Counted from the first letter of the stretch, positions 22,321-33,649 are shown. The stretch is DNA of 64,000 nucleotides from Ligula intestinalis (GCA_036362985.1 JAYGXS010000002.1:94501011-94565010); one strand, 5' to 3'. Translations and numbers: made by a program. Notes: generated by a model from the sequence alone, not told the origin.

Positions 22321-23231
22321 AACCACCCTGACCCTCGTTTGTTTTAATGGGTTTCCTTGGTTGTTTAGAACAATATTTGGTTTTGTAGGAGAAGTCACGG
22401 CTCGCGGTTGTGGTTCCATCGTCGGATTTTTTGTTACTCCTTCGTCCCGTTCTCCTTCCAAACGTTAAGTCTAACGCTTTTTACTACCCTTTTCATCTAT
22501 ATTATTCTACACGGTTATTCGTCCAATAAACTTTACTCCATTCTCAACATTCTCATATTTTCTCATGGATTCTTTCGGAGATAATCATAATTCTCCTTTT
22601 GATGAGAAGGATAATCTCCTAGGGAGCATCGTCTGCGAAAGACCCAAACCCGTGCAAGCTCTACTGATTCCGATTTCGGCTCCTAACAATCCGTTTGGCT
22701 GGCCCCGCTCGGACGTTACACTGATGCACACGTGCAAGTACTCGCGGTGGGCGCAGCGTCACAGCAGGTGCCTGGTGTATCATGCATCATGTGCATCATG
22801 CCAAAGGCCACCACGTCTTCAGGGGCGACGATAGCACTTTGAATATGTTTCATGTTTCATCAGTAGAGGGTAGGGAACGGATCCATGGGCACCCCTTCTT
22901 TGCAGTCACCGGACATGTGGGAGTTTTCAGGATAGACCAATCCCCGTGCCAAAGCATGGGCACACCCGTGAACGGTACAGATCATGTTTCAAATAGGGCG
23001 TCGTATTTCTTCTTGAATGCGGCAAGTGTGTCGGCAGCAACAACGTCGGGGGGGGGGGGAGATTGTTCCATGCATTCACAGCGCGCCTTGAGAGTCGGTA
23101 GACGTGCGGGAGGCCATCTGTCCGTTGTACCACCAGTTTGAAGCAGTGTCCTCGCGTGGGCATGTCAACGGCTAGTTTGAAGTACTCTGCGACCTCCGGT
23201 ATGTCGCCGCAGACGATCAATTTGTGCATCG

Positions 23232-23726
23232 TTATTTGGTCGCCTCTGGAGCGTCGAGGGTAAACAGGTCCAGTGCTTTACAACGCCCCGGATAGGTCAG
23301 CCTTCTCACTTCGGGCGCCGTTCTTGACCTCAGTCGCTGAACATATTCGATGTCAGTCATTTCGCTCTTCGTACACGGAAACCAAGCGGACGATCCATCC
23401 TCCATGATCGGTCGAATAAACGTGACCATGAGCTTACGGAACATCTGCATGGACCAGGACGTGAAAGCTCTTTTGAACATCCAAAGTAGCGCTAGCCCCT
23501 TGCGTCTCGCCAAAGTTGATTGTTCTCGGGTCTTGAGGTCGTCCTGAATGATAACGCCTAAGTCTCGAGTACTCCTAACAGCGGCCAGTGTCACGTTTCC
23601 CATTGTATAGGGCGAATGGTCCCGGTCTCTCCCAATTATAAACAAGTTCGATTTGGTCACGTTTACCGGTATCTTGATCTCTAATGACCACTCGTGGATC
23701 ACATCGAGATCATTTTGGAACGTCAT
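23232..23726 (-). pseudogene. LINE RT C-terminal (thumb) domain
   Basis: The 164-codon frame starts just after where YADD should be (VIRNAEDTMTFQNDLD) and continues through IPVNVTKSNLFIIGR, STRDLGVIIQDDLK, LLWMFKRAF, FIRPIMEDGSSAWFPCTK and IEYVQRLRSR, with the extreme C-terminus in another frame down to 22927. This is the usual end of CR1 RTs. The polymerase active site is not present. Confidence 0.8.
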
Positions 23727-24403
23727 TGTGTCTTCGGCGTTGCGTATGACACGCCATACCTGGCCTTGAATTTGCGTTTTGTCTCACCATCCATCCATGG
23801 GGGACAACATGCTGCCCATCCACAGAGCATAAGGGGGACAAAATCAGTACAAAGTCGCTCAATATTCCCACGAATCACTCTCCAGCGTTCTTCTACATCA
23901 GCCGAGCTACTCGGTTCCCAGGATAGGTTCCTAGCGCTCTGTCTCATTTCATCGTAGTCAGTCTTCCAGTATGCCGGTTTGTAGCATCTACGCGTTGACG
24001 GCGATCCTGTTATGTGGAGTGCTGCGAAGACAGTAGCATGATCACTGGTGCCTAGGGGTGCGGAGACCCGAGCATCAGATACTTTTGTGTGCCCATTTGT
24101 GAATATCAAGTCCAGACAGGAAGCCATACCCGAGTCGGCTATCAGCGTAGGCTGGGCAACATGTTGTACAAGATGGGTTTCGTTTGTCATTTCCAACAAC
24201 GCGTTCTCCGTTTCAGAGGCAGGACCTTCGATGTTCAGGTGAGCCCAGTTGATATGTGGGCAATTGAAATCACCAAAAATACAGACCCGCGACCTTTTGG
24301 CATACTTTTTGACTGTAGTCAACCAGTTTATACCATCGGCTTGAGGACTTCGGAATATAACACCTATAGTTGTGGTTGCACCAGTAGCAGCCTTGACCGA
24401 CAC
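23723..24403 (-). pseudogene. LINE endonuclease domain plus linker
   Basis: The minus-strand frame has the apurinic-type endonuclease motifs VIFRSPQ, FGDFNCPHINW, CLDLIFTN and LGTSDHATV. GDFN and SDH carry catalytic residues. The N-terminal part lies in a broken frame up to about 24560 (GGVLLYATDG). After the endonuclease the frame runs through a linker to GETKRKFKARYG and then stops at the deletion joint. Confidence 0.8.
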
Positions 24404-24951
24404 CTAGAGTTGTTCAACTCGGTTCTCTTCCGTGCGTGTGCATTCTAACAGTGTTACAATGAGTCCATCGGTCGCATATAACAAGACACCTCCATGCATT
24501 CAATCGTTACGGTCGCAACGGAACACTCGGTAACCGGGCACATTGATCTCACTATCCGTTACGGATCCAAATAGCCAGGTCTCTGTCACCCCAATAATCG
24601 CAGGGTGCTTTTTTGCGATAATTACATTTAATTCAGCCAGAATGTTGAGCAGGCTTTGCGCATTTATCAGTAGAAGACCTATAACTCTAGCAGAGCTTCC
24701 TGGGCCATTACTAGCACTGGTTTGAAGAGGGGTCTCCTCTTCTGGACAACCCGAAAATTTATTATGCGTAGGTCTTTCTCTCCAGCGGCACGACGTCCTT
24801 TGAGTTCATCGACGGCTCTACGTTGTTTTTTCCTGTCCTCAGGGGACAGATCTGTCCGCATCGAGATATTTAAGCCTTCAAGTCTCCAACCACTGGTCAG
24901 CAGTGTTTTAGGGATGTGGTCGGACTTAAAAACCGCCTTCAGTGGTCTAGG

Positions 24952-25635
24952 TCATCCGCCATCTGCCGATTTTGCACCTAGTCTATAAAGGCTTAAAATT
25001 GATACCTGTCCATCACTTGGGTCCAGCATTTTAAGGGTGATTTTTGTTATTTCTTTAGAGTCGTGTTGCACACGTGTTTCTGCATCTACTCCGTCGGATT
25101 CGGGCACATTGAAGAAGAGAAGCGATTTCTTTCTATCAGTTGGGTCGTTTGTTTCTTTTGGCACCTTAGATGCCGATGCAGAAACCTTCGACGTAGAAGC
25201 CTTCGGCACTTCGTGTAGCTCGGCCTTCTTTTTTGCGGGTTTCGGCGTGGTCCACTCCGCATTTTCATCGATTTCTGTAGTAACAAGCACGAGATATGGG
25301 TCTCCGTTTTCCAAATTTTCTATTGGCGGCTTCTCCGGTACCGCTATTGTATCTGGCTTCGCCTCATCTGAAGTTATCGCATCTTCTTCGAGGGTTTTGT
25401 TTTCGTCTGTTGTATCGGTGGGGGTGTTCGCAGCGTCTTCGCCAAGGATACTACTTTTGCACGCATTACAAAAGGGCATGAGCCCTTCTGAGTCGTAGTT
25501 TTTCAAGACTTCGTAGGCTTCAGGGGCTATTTTTGCGCATTTTATGTGCACCCATCTGTTACATAAAGCGCAGAGCACGGCCTTACTCCTGCCAGTAACA
25601 TTACTGTTGCACGTGGGACACTTGGAATTTGTCAT
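24952..25635 (-). CDS. LINE ORF1 with PHD-type zinc finger
   Basis: 227 codons from ATG at 25635. Residues 6-59 hold C6, C9, C22, C25, H30, C33, C56 and C59, the Cys4-His-Cys3 spacing of a PHD finger. PHD-like fingers occur in ORF1 proteins of CR1-type LINEs. The rest is acidic and Lys/Thr/Ser-rich (residues 65-170), then a segment with KKSLLFFNVPESDG and a conserved KITLKMLDPSDG. That segment resembles the start of an RNA-binding or coiled ORF1 region, by inference. The frame ends at 24952 and the continuation (24861-24679) is in another frame. It is part of the deleted LINE copy. Confidence 0.75.
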   Translation of the reverse strand: MTNSKCPTCNSNVTGRSKAVLCALCNRWVHIKCAKIAPEAYEVLKNYDSEGLMPFCNACKSSILGEDAANTPTDTTDENKTLEEDAITSDEAKPDTIAVPEKPPIENLENGDPYLVLVTTEIDENAEWTTPKPAKKKAELHEVPKASTSKVSASASKVPKETNDPTDRKKSLLFFNVPESDGVDAETRVQHDSKEITKITLKMLDPSDGQVSILSLYRLGAKSADGG

Positions 25636-25640
25636 GGTTC

Positions 25641-26064
25641 CAAATAAAACGATGCTAATAGAGATGATTTGTATAATAAATACGAAGACTAAAAGTCGTT
25701 TCTTCTCTTGAATAGATCGATTAATATGAATCTTCCACTTTGTCTCAAATTTGAACCAACCGTGGTCAAGGTCAATTGCAATGACACCAGTGCATTTTGT
25801 TGTGTCTTATCTTTAAGGACATTATCATTACCTTTTAGGTCAGACTAGCTTCTGTAATGAATGTTCGACCATCGATTTTGACGAGGTCCATCAAGTGCAC
25901 CAACAGGTTGGTACAGAAGGTGACAGTCTCAGGCTTTAGCTTTAAAATGATAGAGGACGTAGTTAGCGGCTCCGCACTCTTCACCTTCTCCCGGAGTCTC
26001 AAAGACTAAACGGGTTCCGGCGTGGGCTGCTGTTTCAAATGCAAGCCAATACACTGCCAGACTT
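25641..26064. other. Stretch without recognised content
   Basis: This follows the 5' end of the CR1-like LINE and may include part of its 5' UTR. Nothing else was recognised. Confidence 0.35.
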
Positions 26065-27000
26065 AATATTAAGTGACAGTAGACTTTGCGCGGGTACTAC
26101 TGTGCTATCTATCCTCACTCACCTATAGTAGGTGTCTGGCCAGACTTAATTAAATCAGGAATGGTACTGCTTACTTCTAATACTACTTACTAGGGTGTAG
26201 CTTAGTGATATTACTTGTTAGTATTAGTACTGACTGATTTGTAAGTCAGAAGTGACGCTGATTAAAGTCAGCATCGGGCTCATATCCCCTAAATTTCGGC
26301 AAGAAGTCTAGTAGTACTGGTGCTGGCACTGATGCCACCATTTATCAGAGGTGACGCTGATTTTGCCAACGCTAGAGCTCATATCCCCTTGGTCTCAACA
26401 AGGAGTGTGAATCTGGGTTTAACTATTTCGGGTAAGTACGTGCTTGGGGTCATGAGCTAAGCTGCATTTGTCAAGGTTTCCGCACTCTCAACTCGATCCA
26501 TCGAGTTGCGCATGCTTCTGCTAGGTATGGACTATGGTACTGCTGCTATGGGTACGTGCCTATGCAAAAGTGCTAAGTTCTAGTTATCATGCTTACTAAG
26601 GCCAGTAGATTGTATACTATGAGCACTGCCTGTGTGTGCGTTTTAAAGAGTCACACCCAGTATGTACTCCCAATCTGTGTGAGGAAAAAGCGATTAACAT
26701 TTGGATAATAATAGCGCGTTTGTAAAGTAGTTTTCAAGTCTACAGTATCTAGTTTTGCTCAGAATTTACAGAGTAGCATCTGTCTATTAGGAAGCAAACT
26801 TCTCCACAATAAACTTGTCATGAAAGCTTATTAATTCCTTTAACAGTATAAGAGGTTTACTAATAATACATGCATCCTACATGTGCTTAAAGTACAGTAA
26901 TAGGGGACAACGGTTTTGCTGAGACTGCGATAGGCTTAAAGCTTAGACTAGGCCTGCTACACTATAAAAGCTTAACAAATCTAACTAAGAGACTGGACTA
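26065..27000 (+). repeat. Dispersed repeat family R, copy 1
   Basis: It aligns with 57583-58240 and with 58290-58990. Ordered landmarks are GACAGNAGACTTT..GCGGGT, TAGTAGGTGT, GTGACGCTGATTAAAGTCAG, a GGGCTCATATCCCC-like block, a TCTCA.CAAGGAGT block, CACCCAGTATG.ACTCCCAATC, CTACAGTA.CTAGTT and GCTAACTTCTCCA-like. No long frame. The GCTGATT..GCT block occurs twice (26257 and 26351) about 94 bp apart. Class unknown. Confidence 0.6.
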
Positions 27001-28173
27001 CGTAAACTAAGAGGCATATTCGTGAGTAATGAAGTTGCAGCCAGCTAGATTCTAGAGTAAGCTAGATTAGAATTATGTAAGGCTAATAAAGCAAATTTAC
27101 TGCTGTGGCTAGGAAGGCCAGAGTAGCAGGAAGAGTTTATTCTGTACAGGCGGAAAACAGAATAGTAAGGACGAAGTCTTGACCACCGAAGAACCAGTTA
27201 CAGCCTCTAGAATTATCTTCTAAGGGGTGGACGAGGCAGGAACCTGCTGCTATGCAATAGCGGCACCCCGTTACCTGACAGTTAACGTTTTTACACGTAT
27301 CGTGATGCACCTGATTATGGAGGTGACCGTTTTTTATGACAACCGAAATATTTGCTCTTCTTCTCACTATGAGATTTTTGAAAAATGAGTCTTTGCGAAT
27401 CTTCCAGTGGATTCTTCCGATTTTTGTTGACTTTGCTCCCTGAATTAGTTTATTCTCTGACAACGAAGGCACAGTTAATGCCTGTACCTTCATTTCACAA
27501 AAACCAAACGTGTTATTCCGTTTTCTATCGTAATATGACAGACATTTGTCCTAGTCAAGGTCTAATTTTTTAGTTTATTCATGAATGATAATAGGCACTG
27601 CCATTTAGTGCCCTTTTTACATTTTTGATGCACCTGAAAACCGGCAAGAAAGACTCACTAGTAAAATACTATGCACCTACTTTAAGTAGCACTTGTGTTT
27701 ACGATGGAACTATCACAAGTTAGCACGTGTTCCATTGGGAGTGTTACCATGCTTTTCTATATTCAACGACAACTGTGGAGTATGGTTCATATTGGCTTCG
27801 CTGCACCAGTGTTCGAACAAATGTTTTTTTTGTTGTCGACGCATGGTTAAAGTTGCTGGAAGTTTTCGACGTCACAGCAGCCATCAGTGATTTTACAGCA
27901 GAGAAGACGGAAGAACTAATTCCGAAGAATAGTATTCCCAGTCTGACGGAACAGAAGAACGTTCGGCTGAAACTTTCTAAAGAGCATCGAAGAACATGTA
28001 GGCTACCTAAACACGTGTCTTCTTGCCTACAGAACAATCCTGAAGATGGATTCTGACGGCCAAACACCAGCTGCGCGTTTTAGGGCCAAAAAACTGATTT
28101 ATGACTGCAGTACCTAAATCGGAGTTTCCTCACCACCAGAACACTGCTTTGGGTAGGAGAATGTGTTTGTCCG
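27001..28173. other. Stretch with unassigned short frames
   Basis: Open frames at 27727-28056 (+) and 27137-27493 (-) match no known family. No repeat partner was seen in the window. Confidence 0.3.
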
Positions 28174-28407
28174 CTAATAAAAACCCGGAGAAATGTCTGC
28201 TTGACTGTGGGACTGGTGAAATAACATGTCGGATTCCCACTTCTTGAAAAATTTTTGGGACAGTAAGGTCGTAAGTTGTGTGCGGTTGTCAGTCATAATC
28301 TCTGTGGGGATGCCAGCATCCTCCAACCCAATCGCGCGTGGTAGGTGAACTGGACCACCAAGGGGCCAGATTAGGGCACAACAGGCGTTATTCGGTTTGC
28401 ACTTCAT
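28174..28407 (-). pseudogene. Gypsy-type integrase (rve) fragment
   Basis: A 77-codon minus frame contains GIPTEIMTDNRTQL, corresponding to the retroviral-type integrase motif I(V/M)TDNGTQF whose D is the second catalytic acid. Residues then read KFFKKWESDMLFHQSHSQAD, corresponding to the stretch before the third acid (normally HPQSNGxxE). The G of DNG is R and the third acid is lost. A decayed remnant, probably Gypsy. Confidence 0.55.
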
Positions 28408-29010
28408 AACAAATTTCGGTAGAAACCCAGTTGGGGTCCCAGAAATTGTTTAAATAATGCGATTTTTTCGCAACAAACTAGCTTGCCATAAATAAACACA
28501 GATATGTACATAAATTTCTTGCTTATAATTTATTGGGTGTGAATAATTTGTACATTTTTACTTACTTTATAGTTTAAAGTGTTTCTTGTTATTCCTGAAA
28601 ATGTTTTGTCCTTAGGAGGTTGTCTTCTTCAACTTACCTGGGGTCCAACTTGCCATTGTGGAGTTAGGTTATTATAATTCGCGGCGTTAAGTGTCACGCA
28701 CCCCTTCAATTTACTTGTGCAACAATTTTATATTAATTTATTACAGTTGGTTTATTTACCTATTTATAGTTAAGTTGAATTCAATTTATTATTTTTTTAC
28801 CATTTCTATTTGAGTTTTAGATTATATTTTAGTTAAATGAGCTGAGTATACCTTTAGTTTACATTTTTAGTTAGTTGATTTTGGTTTTAGTTAGTTGTGT
28901 TTTAATTCAGTTATTTGTCAATAGTTGCATAATTGCACATTTTAGTTATTGCACGTTTTTGTTGGCAAACAGGACATCATTAAAATAAGTATTCCCGTTT
29001 TTCCTTCTTT
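28408..29010. repeat. AT-rich stretch; 28610-28735 repeated at 35785-35905
   Basis: TTCAACTTACCTGGGGTCCA, AACTT.CCATT.TGGA, GCGGCG..AAG..T..CACGC and TTCAATTTAC occur in the same order at 35785-35905. Both copies are in plus orientation. The remainder is AT-rich without recognised content. Class unknown. Confidence 0.45.
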
Positions 29011-29067
29011 TATAATAATAATAATAATAATTTGTATATTTAAGGCCCAAGGGGCCCTGTCGTTACC
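29011..29067 (-). repeat. LINE-type 3' tail, copy 2, with (TAA)n
   Basis: Inverted relative to 20241-20290 and 37247-37290. TAA repeats at 29011-29030 run into TTTGTATATTTAAGGCCCAA and GGGGCCCT. Confidence 0.6.
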
Positions 29068-29119
29068 TTTTATTTTATTTATATTTCCTATCCATTTGTA
29101 TTGCACAGACTGTACATTC

Positions 29120-30058
29120 TGAATTTGAAGCAAGACCAAATAGCAGAATTTATTCGCGCGAATAAATTTCGAGAGCGCATTTCAGCTGCTTCCGCTCCAT
29201 GCATCAAAAAGGAAATATTTAGAGAACACAGCAATTTGAATTTACACAAAATCGATAAGAAGCAAGGTTGTGTCAACGTGGAAAGTGGTCAATAATTATG
29301 TCAACTGTTAATCTTGGGACTAAAAATAGGGAGGGGATTTAACAAAATAAAAGTGTGGTATGTAATTACCAAGGTAATTGAAGATTGACTACATGGTCTA
29401 GTTGCTTACAAAGGTCGGGTTTCTCCCGCCGTATGTAGGATGCTTCCATGTAACGTAAGGTCCGGTTTGTTCGTGCTCAAACAAGAACGCGGAAAGATGT
29501 GTTAGCATCAACCGAGTGACCACTGTCTAGTAAGTTTTTTATAATAGATAAGCGTGGTAATTTGTTCTCCTGTTTTAAAAGCCAAGTAGGAAAAATGTTC
29601 AGCAGCTCTGGTTGCCAATTGCCTTTTGCGTACGGCCAATGTACTTACATCCGCAAGTGCAGGTGAATTTATATACGCAGTTTGAGGTGGCGTGCAAAGG
29701 CAAGCCATCCTTTGGCTGGTTAATTGGGAGGCTTTTAGTTGGAATGAGGAAAACAAGTTCCGCTGCATAGTAGGTTCTTTGTATGGAACAAAGTAGTCTT
29801 CGTTTAATTGTATTCCTGATGTTTTCTCCTTTAAATGGTAAGGATATAAAAACGGGCTTTCTTGGAACCGACTGGTCCGCAGATTTTGGCCGTAAAGGGC
29901 TGCTGTATTTTTGAATGAAACGCAGGGGGTAGCCACGCTTGAGTAGGGTTTCTTTAATGCAGCTGAAAAGCGCTCTCGAAATTTATTCGCGCAAATAAAT
30001 TCTGCTATTTAGTCTTGCTTCAAATGAATACCGGGGAAAAATGCTTTAAATTTCTCAA
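29120..30058 (-). mobile_element. 0.94 kb PLE-derived insertion with target duplication
   Basis: ACTGTACATTC occurs at 29109-29119 and 30059-30069 and fits an 11 bp target duplication. Just inside it, about 29122-29195 and 29955-30026 form inverted repeats (GAAGCAAGAC.AAATAGCAGA, then a region around an AATTTATTCGC palindrome, then GAGAGCGC.TTTCAGCTGC). The interior (29936-29508, minus) is the linker and start of a GIY-YIG domain. CGCKYIGRTQ is visible in one frame, and QLATRAAEHFSYLAFKTGEQ and ITTLIYYKK in others. No RT is present. The element is 5'-truncated but kept both inverted ends. Confidence 0.7.
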
Positions 30059-30339
30059 ACTGTACATTCGTAATTACGCCCTGTCTTTAATTACAGAAGG
30101 ATGGGGATTTCGCGTGCCGATCTGTGACCCCAAAATGCCTAACATAGAGGGACGTTGGGGGCACGCGTAGGTACAGGCACGCACTGCACCAGCCACCGAT
30201 GCCCTACCCTGCCTCCACTATTATTGGCTGGTGACGAATTTTTGGCAGGAATGATTTTGGAGGCCGCAAAAATCCCGTCAATTTATAATAAAACAATTAC
30301 ATTGAATGATCAGTAGGCCATCTCTGAATTTTTCGTTTA

Positions 30340-30575
30340 ATTTCACCAGTAGGAGGATAAATTGCTGTTTTCGTTAAATTCCACCTACATAAGGTCGAAT
30401 TTCCCTTAATTGGCATTCGCAACATGCGCAAAAGAAGTTTAGGTTGATCGAATTTTATTCTATTTTTCTATGAATTTAAGCTCACTAGCCAAGAATTAAA
30501 TTTTTGAGCCAAAAAACTTTGAGCAGTTGTGTGGGAAGGAAAGATACCTCAAGCGACCCTACAAATCAAAGTTGC
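30340..30575 (+). repeat. Dispersed repeat family N, copy 1
   Basis: It shares with 33650-33965 and 63290-63600 the ordered blocks TTCGTTAAATTCC.CC, ATAAGGTCGAATTTCCC, CCAAGAATTAAAT and a closing CGACCCTAC or GGCCCTAC. Non-coding. It resembles a non-autonomous element; class unknown. Confidence 0.5.
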
Positions 30576-30849
30576 CGAATGCTTTTACAGCATTGGTGCC
30601 ACCCGATGATCTCCTCGTTATTTCGGAGCAAAACTAAGTCAGCCGACCTGGAATTAGACCCCCCCACCCTGTGCGCGCCACATCGCAGTCACTTCCCCTC
30701 TTCCATAGACCTAACCTACTTTAATAGATGGGAAGACGCTAACTAACCCCGTCCGAAACGCTGACCAGTCTGAAAGGGTACCGGAGCTTAACTGCCACGT
30801 TTTTGGAGCCTCAGTTGGGAAAGAGGTGTGGTCTCTGCAGCCTGACTCC

Positions 30850-31300
30850 TTCTTAACACGTGACGCCACAGATGAGGCCACTTTGCGCATAGGACATCGC
30901 GCGAAGGCAGTTCTCGTCGTTTCTCGGGGCCAGGCGCAAACTGACGCTGTCGAACGTGCGCACCATTTCTCCCAGTCCTGGTTTCAATCCACAGTAGCTT
31001 GATCTCAATCGGTCCAATGAGATGCCTGCGTTAGTAAGCTAGCCTCAATCCATCTGAAAACAGACGTTAATGTGCTGACTGCCGCCAGACATCACTTCGT
31101 GCCCGATCCGGCTGGGGAACGGACTGCATTTAGCCGAGAGTCAAATCTTTTCTTACTCATTCTTTCATGCCTTCTGTACAGAATATACGTTTCCTGCCAC
31201 TCTGGCCTTCCAGCCACTTTTTTCCCTCCTAAGGAACCGGGCCTGAAAGATCGCACTTATAAGGGCTAACCTTATTAAGCTTAATTCCTCGATAGGGTTA
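30850..31300 (+). mobile_element. Gypsy (CsRn1-like) LTR
   Basis: The 5' part (GACGCCACAGATGAGG, CGCGCGAAGGCAGTT, GGCGCAAACTGACGC, AGACATCACTTCG) aligns with 37640-37880. The 3' part (CTGTACAGAATATACGTTTC, CTGGCCTTCC, AAGGAACCGGGCCTGAA, GGGCTAACCTTATTAAGC) aligns with 42795-42910 and with 61640-61750, where a primer site follows. No internal coding region is attached. Confidence 0.55.
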
Positions 31301-31647
31301 CAGGCAACTGGCCATCTCGCACAGCTAGTAAGTTTGGGAGACTGCAAATTCAATTTACTTATCTCCTATCGTGCCTGGGATATCACGACATACTGAACAG
31401 CAGCTTTAAAGGCTAGCAAAATGTGTGCGCAACATTCATTCTGACGCCCACCTTGTCCCCATGCCGCTCCCTAAATTCTAAAATACTCAAATGCGGAAGA
31501 ATTGCCTTTCCCCGATAAGTAATGCAGCCCGAGCATTCTTTGAAGCTTTCAACATGTGCGGATACAGTCTGATTTGGTGACCATTCATTATTGAATTACG
31601 ATTTACACCTCTTAATAGTTTGGTACTAGCTGGATAGTATCTTTAAT

Positions 31648-32730
31648 AGTATTTATGCGGATGATCTCAAGTGTGTTTACTCCTTCTCTAACTCTACGGC
31701 CGCGAGATGCCTAGAACAAAGTAATTCTGATTTGAACGCTCTTTCTGCGTGGAACTCAACATGGCAGATGGAGTTTTCACCTCCTAAGTGCCGATATATG
31801 TGCTTTGGGCCTGAAAGACTGCCACATCATGTTATTTTTCAAGGTTGCCCAATGACTGAATCTTCTAACATCAAGGACTTAGGTTCAAGCTACACCAATA
31901 AATTGGATCTTTCGCCTCATGCCTATAGAATTATCACCAAAACTGCACATAGTTGCGGCTTGATCTCTTATAATTTATATCTTCCTGAAATTAAATTAAG
32001 ACTTGATCATATGTTTGTACTTCCCATCTTAGAATACTGTTGTCCATTCTTCGGTCTGAGGAACGAACTTAGCCGTTCAAAAATTGAAAGCGTTCAAAGA
32101 CTTTTCACGAAAAACTGCTGCGCCCGAAATGTTCCAGTAATTTTTACTCAAATAGATGCCAATTAGAAGAATTAAGATTTCTTTGGGTTGGGAGCTTGAA
32201 AGCTTGCTTTCGATCCTTTTCCGCTTTGATAACAGCATAAATCCCCCAAGCTTTCTGTCATTACCCCGTCAGCATTCCCTTTTAACCTAAGAAACTCGGC
32301 ACTTGTTATACCTCCTCCTGCATCCTCCTCATCTTAACGCTCTTTGTTTTTTGCTTCCAGATATAGCCTTCTTTGGAATAACTTGCCAATTGAAATTGGG
32401 TCGTTAACTAGACTGTCTGCTTTCAAACGGAGACTGCACATTTATTTTAACACTGATTCTATTAACATTTCATTCTCCTAATCTTTTCCGAGCAGCTTTC
32501 TGCATGATTCTGAGAAAGGACCATCGGGAATTTGGTAGACCCTCTTGAAACTATTTTCCTCGGTCTCGTGTCTCCCGGATACCCAGATATCTCCATTAAC
32601 CACCGCTTAATCAAACGAAGCCACGTAGACTTACTCAGTCTTAACTGCAGCCGTTTCGTTGGCTACATACCATCATCAGAATTCCTACTCCTCTGCCCTA
32701 TTTTTCTAAGCATTTTTTTTCTACACGCTT
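31648..32730 (+). mobile_element. LINE family D, RT C-terminal and 3' part, copy 1
   Basis: The frame begins just before motif C (YADDLKCVYSFS) and continues through LSAWNSTWQMEFSPPKC, IKDLGSSYTNKLDLSPHA, LIWMFVLPILEYCCP-like FVLPILEYCCPFF and IESVQRLFTK, ending at 32166. Diverged 3' sequence follows. Homologous 3' parts occur at 36284-36960 and 47580-49430. 5' truncated and in plus orientation. The family is a CR1/Jockey-grade LINE; the exact clade is not determined. Confidence 0.7.
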
Positions 32731-32732
32731 TT

Positions 32733-32770
32733 TGAAAATGGAGGCAGGTTAAACTTTGCCTCCATTTTCA
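32733..32770. terminator. Perfect 14 bp hairpin
   Basis: TGAAAATGGAGGCA (32733-32746) and TGCCTCCATTTTCA (32757-32770) pair perfectly with a 10 nt loop. It sits in the 3' region of the LINE D copy. It could be a recognition hairpin for the LINE RT or a remnant of a small inverted element. The terminator label here means hairpin only, since no Pol II terminator is implied. Confidence 0.35.
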
Positions 32771-33649
32771 TGGTAGGAGTTTTTTAACAGCCTATATTTT
32801 TGCTTTATCACTAATTGCATACATTGCCAAATATTGCCCTAAAAGGACGATTTCTGCTGACATTGTTAAAAATTTGTACGTCTATCTGCGCACATTGTCA
32901 AAATCTTTTTTATGCTTTTACGAAACCAATTTTGTATGGACAATGCCTTAATTGTGCAAACAAATATAAATTCCAAAAGTGATAAGGGAATAGTAATTAG
33001 GTTACGTGGGAGCAGTCTTAACCGATACTTCTGGGTGAATTCGAGAGCATCCGTTTTGTCTTCAATCGCTACTCGCACAGGAGGCATTGTTGCAGGCTGT
33101 AGTACCGACAGGAGAAGGATCCCCCAAATCAAAAGTCAGGGAAGACGTTGTTGGTAGACAGAGATTAACTATCGGAAAAAAGATGGTACAAAGGCTTTGT
33201 TATGAGCCAGATGCCAGGTGCGTCTGCATGCTAGGAGTGTCCGTACAGTTAGTGCCCTGCTGCGAAGCCCTGAATGCGGAGTGTGCTCTTAGCCAATTAG
33301 GTGGCACGGCGCGCATCGATAGGTTCGAAGTAATGTGCGCCTCAGGAAAGTATGGTAAACCGAAAGATGTGTAACAATTTTAGCGTCTAGCCGATAAAGG
33401 TCATCTGCTGATTATCAGTAAGATTCCATCGAAAGTGTAGTCTATCTTATCTTCACATCAATTGGTGTTTCTGAACAATTCAAATGGCTGATCATTTGAC
33501 GGCTGTGCACAATTCCACCAAGTCATCATGAACTCAGTTATACTATTTACGTTATCTCCCTTTCTTGTCCTTTATTATTTTGGTAAGACTGTCCTTAGAG
33601 TTCCTACTTGCCTCTGACTTATAATAATAACCTACTTTTACATTTTGCA
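32771..33649. other. LINE D 3' UTR remnant, then unassigned DNA
   Basis: Bases 32800-32965 align loosely with 49270-49420 (CATTGTTA.AAATTTGTA, CACA.TGTCAAAATTT, CAAATATAAATT), probably the 3' UTR and end of LINE family D. The remainder to 33649 has no recognised content. Confidence 0.4.

Larger units (their letters stand above)
22835..25640 (-). mobile_element. CR1-like LINE, internally deleted copy 2
   Basis: Full-length at both ends but lacking the RT core. In order on the minus strand are ORF1 (25635-24952), an ORF1 tail (24861-24679), an endonuclease (about 24560-23990), a linker, a deletion junction near 23750, the RT C-terminus (23726-22927) and a 3' UTR ending in two ATGAAACAT-like units near 22840. 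Copy 1 at 6136-7380 shares the ORF1 tail, the start of the endonuclease, the RT C-terminus and the 3' UTR. The RT palm, including YADD, is absent, so the copy is non-autonomous. Confidence 0.85.

Noticed and set aside
23045..23061. Poly-G run considered as a G-quadruplex or regulatory tract
   Set aside because: A single G run inside the decayed LINE C-terminus; it replaces coding sequence and looks like slippage or assembly noise.
25037..25498. 153-codon plus-strand frame
   Set aside because: Antisense shadow of the LINE ORF1 PHD protein on the minus strand.
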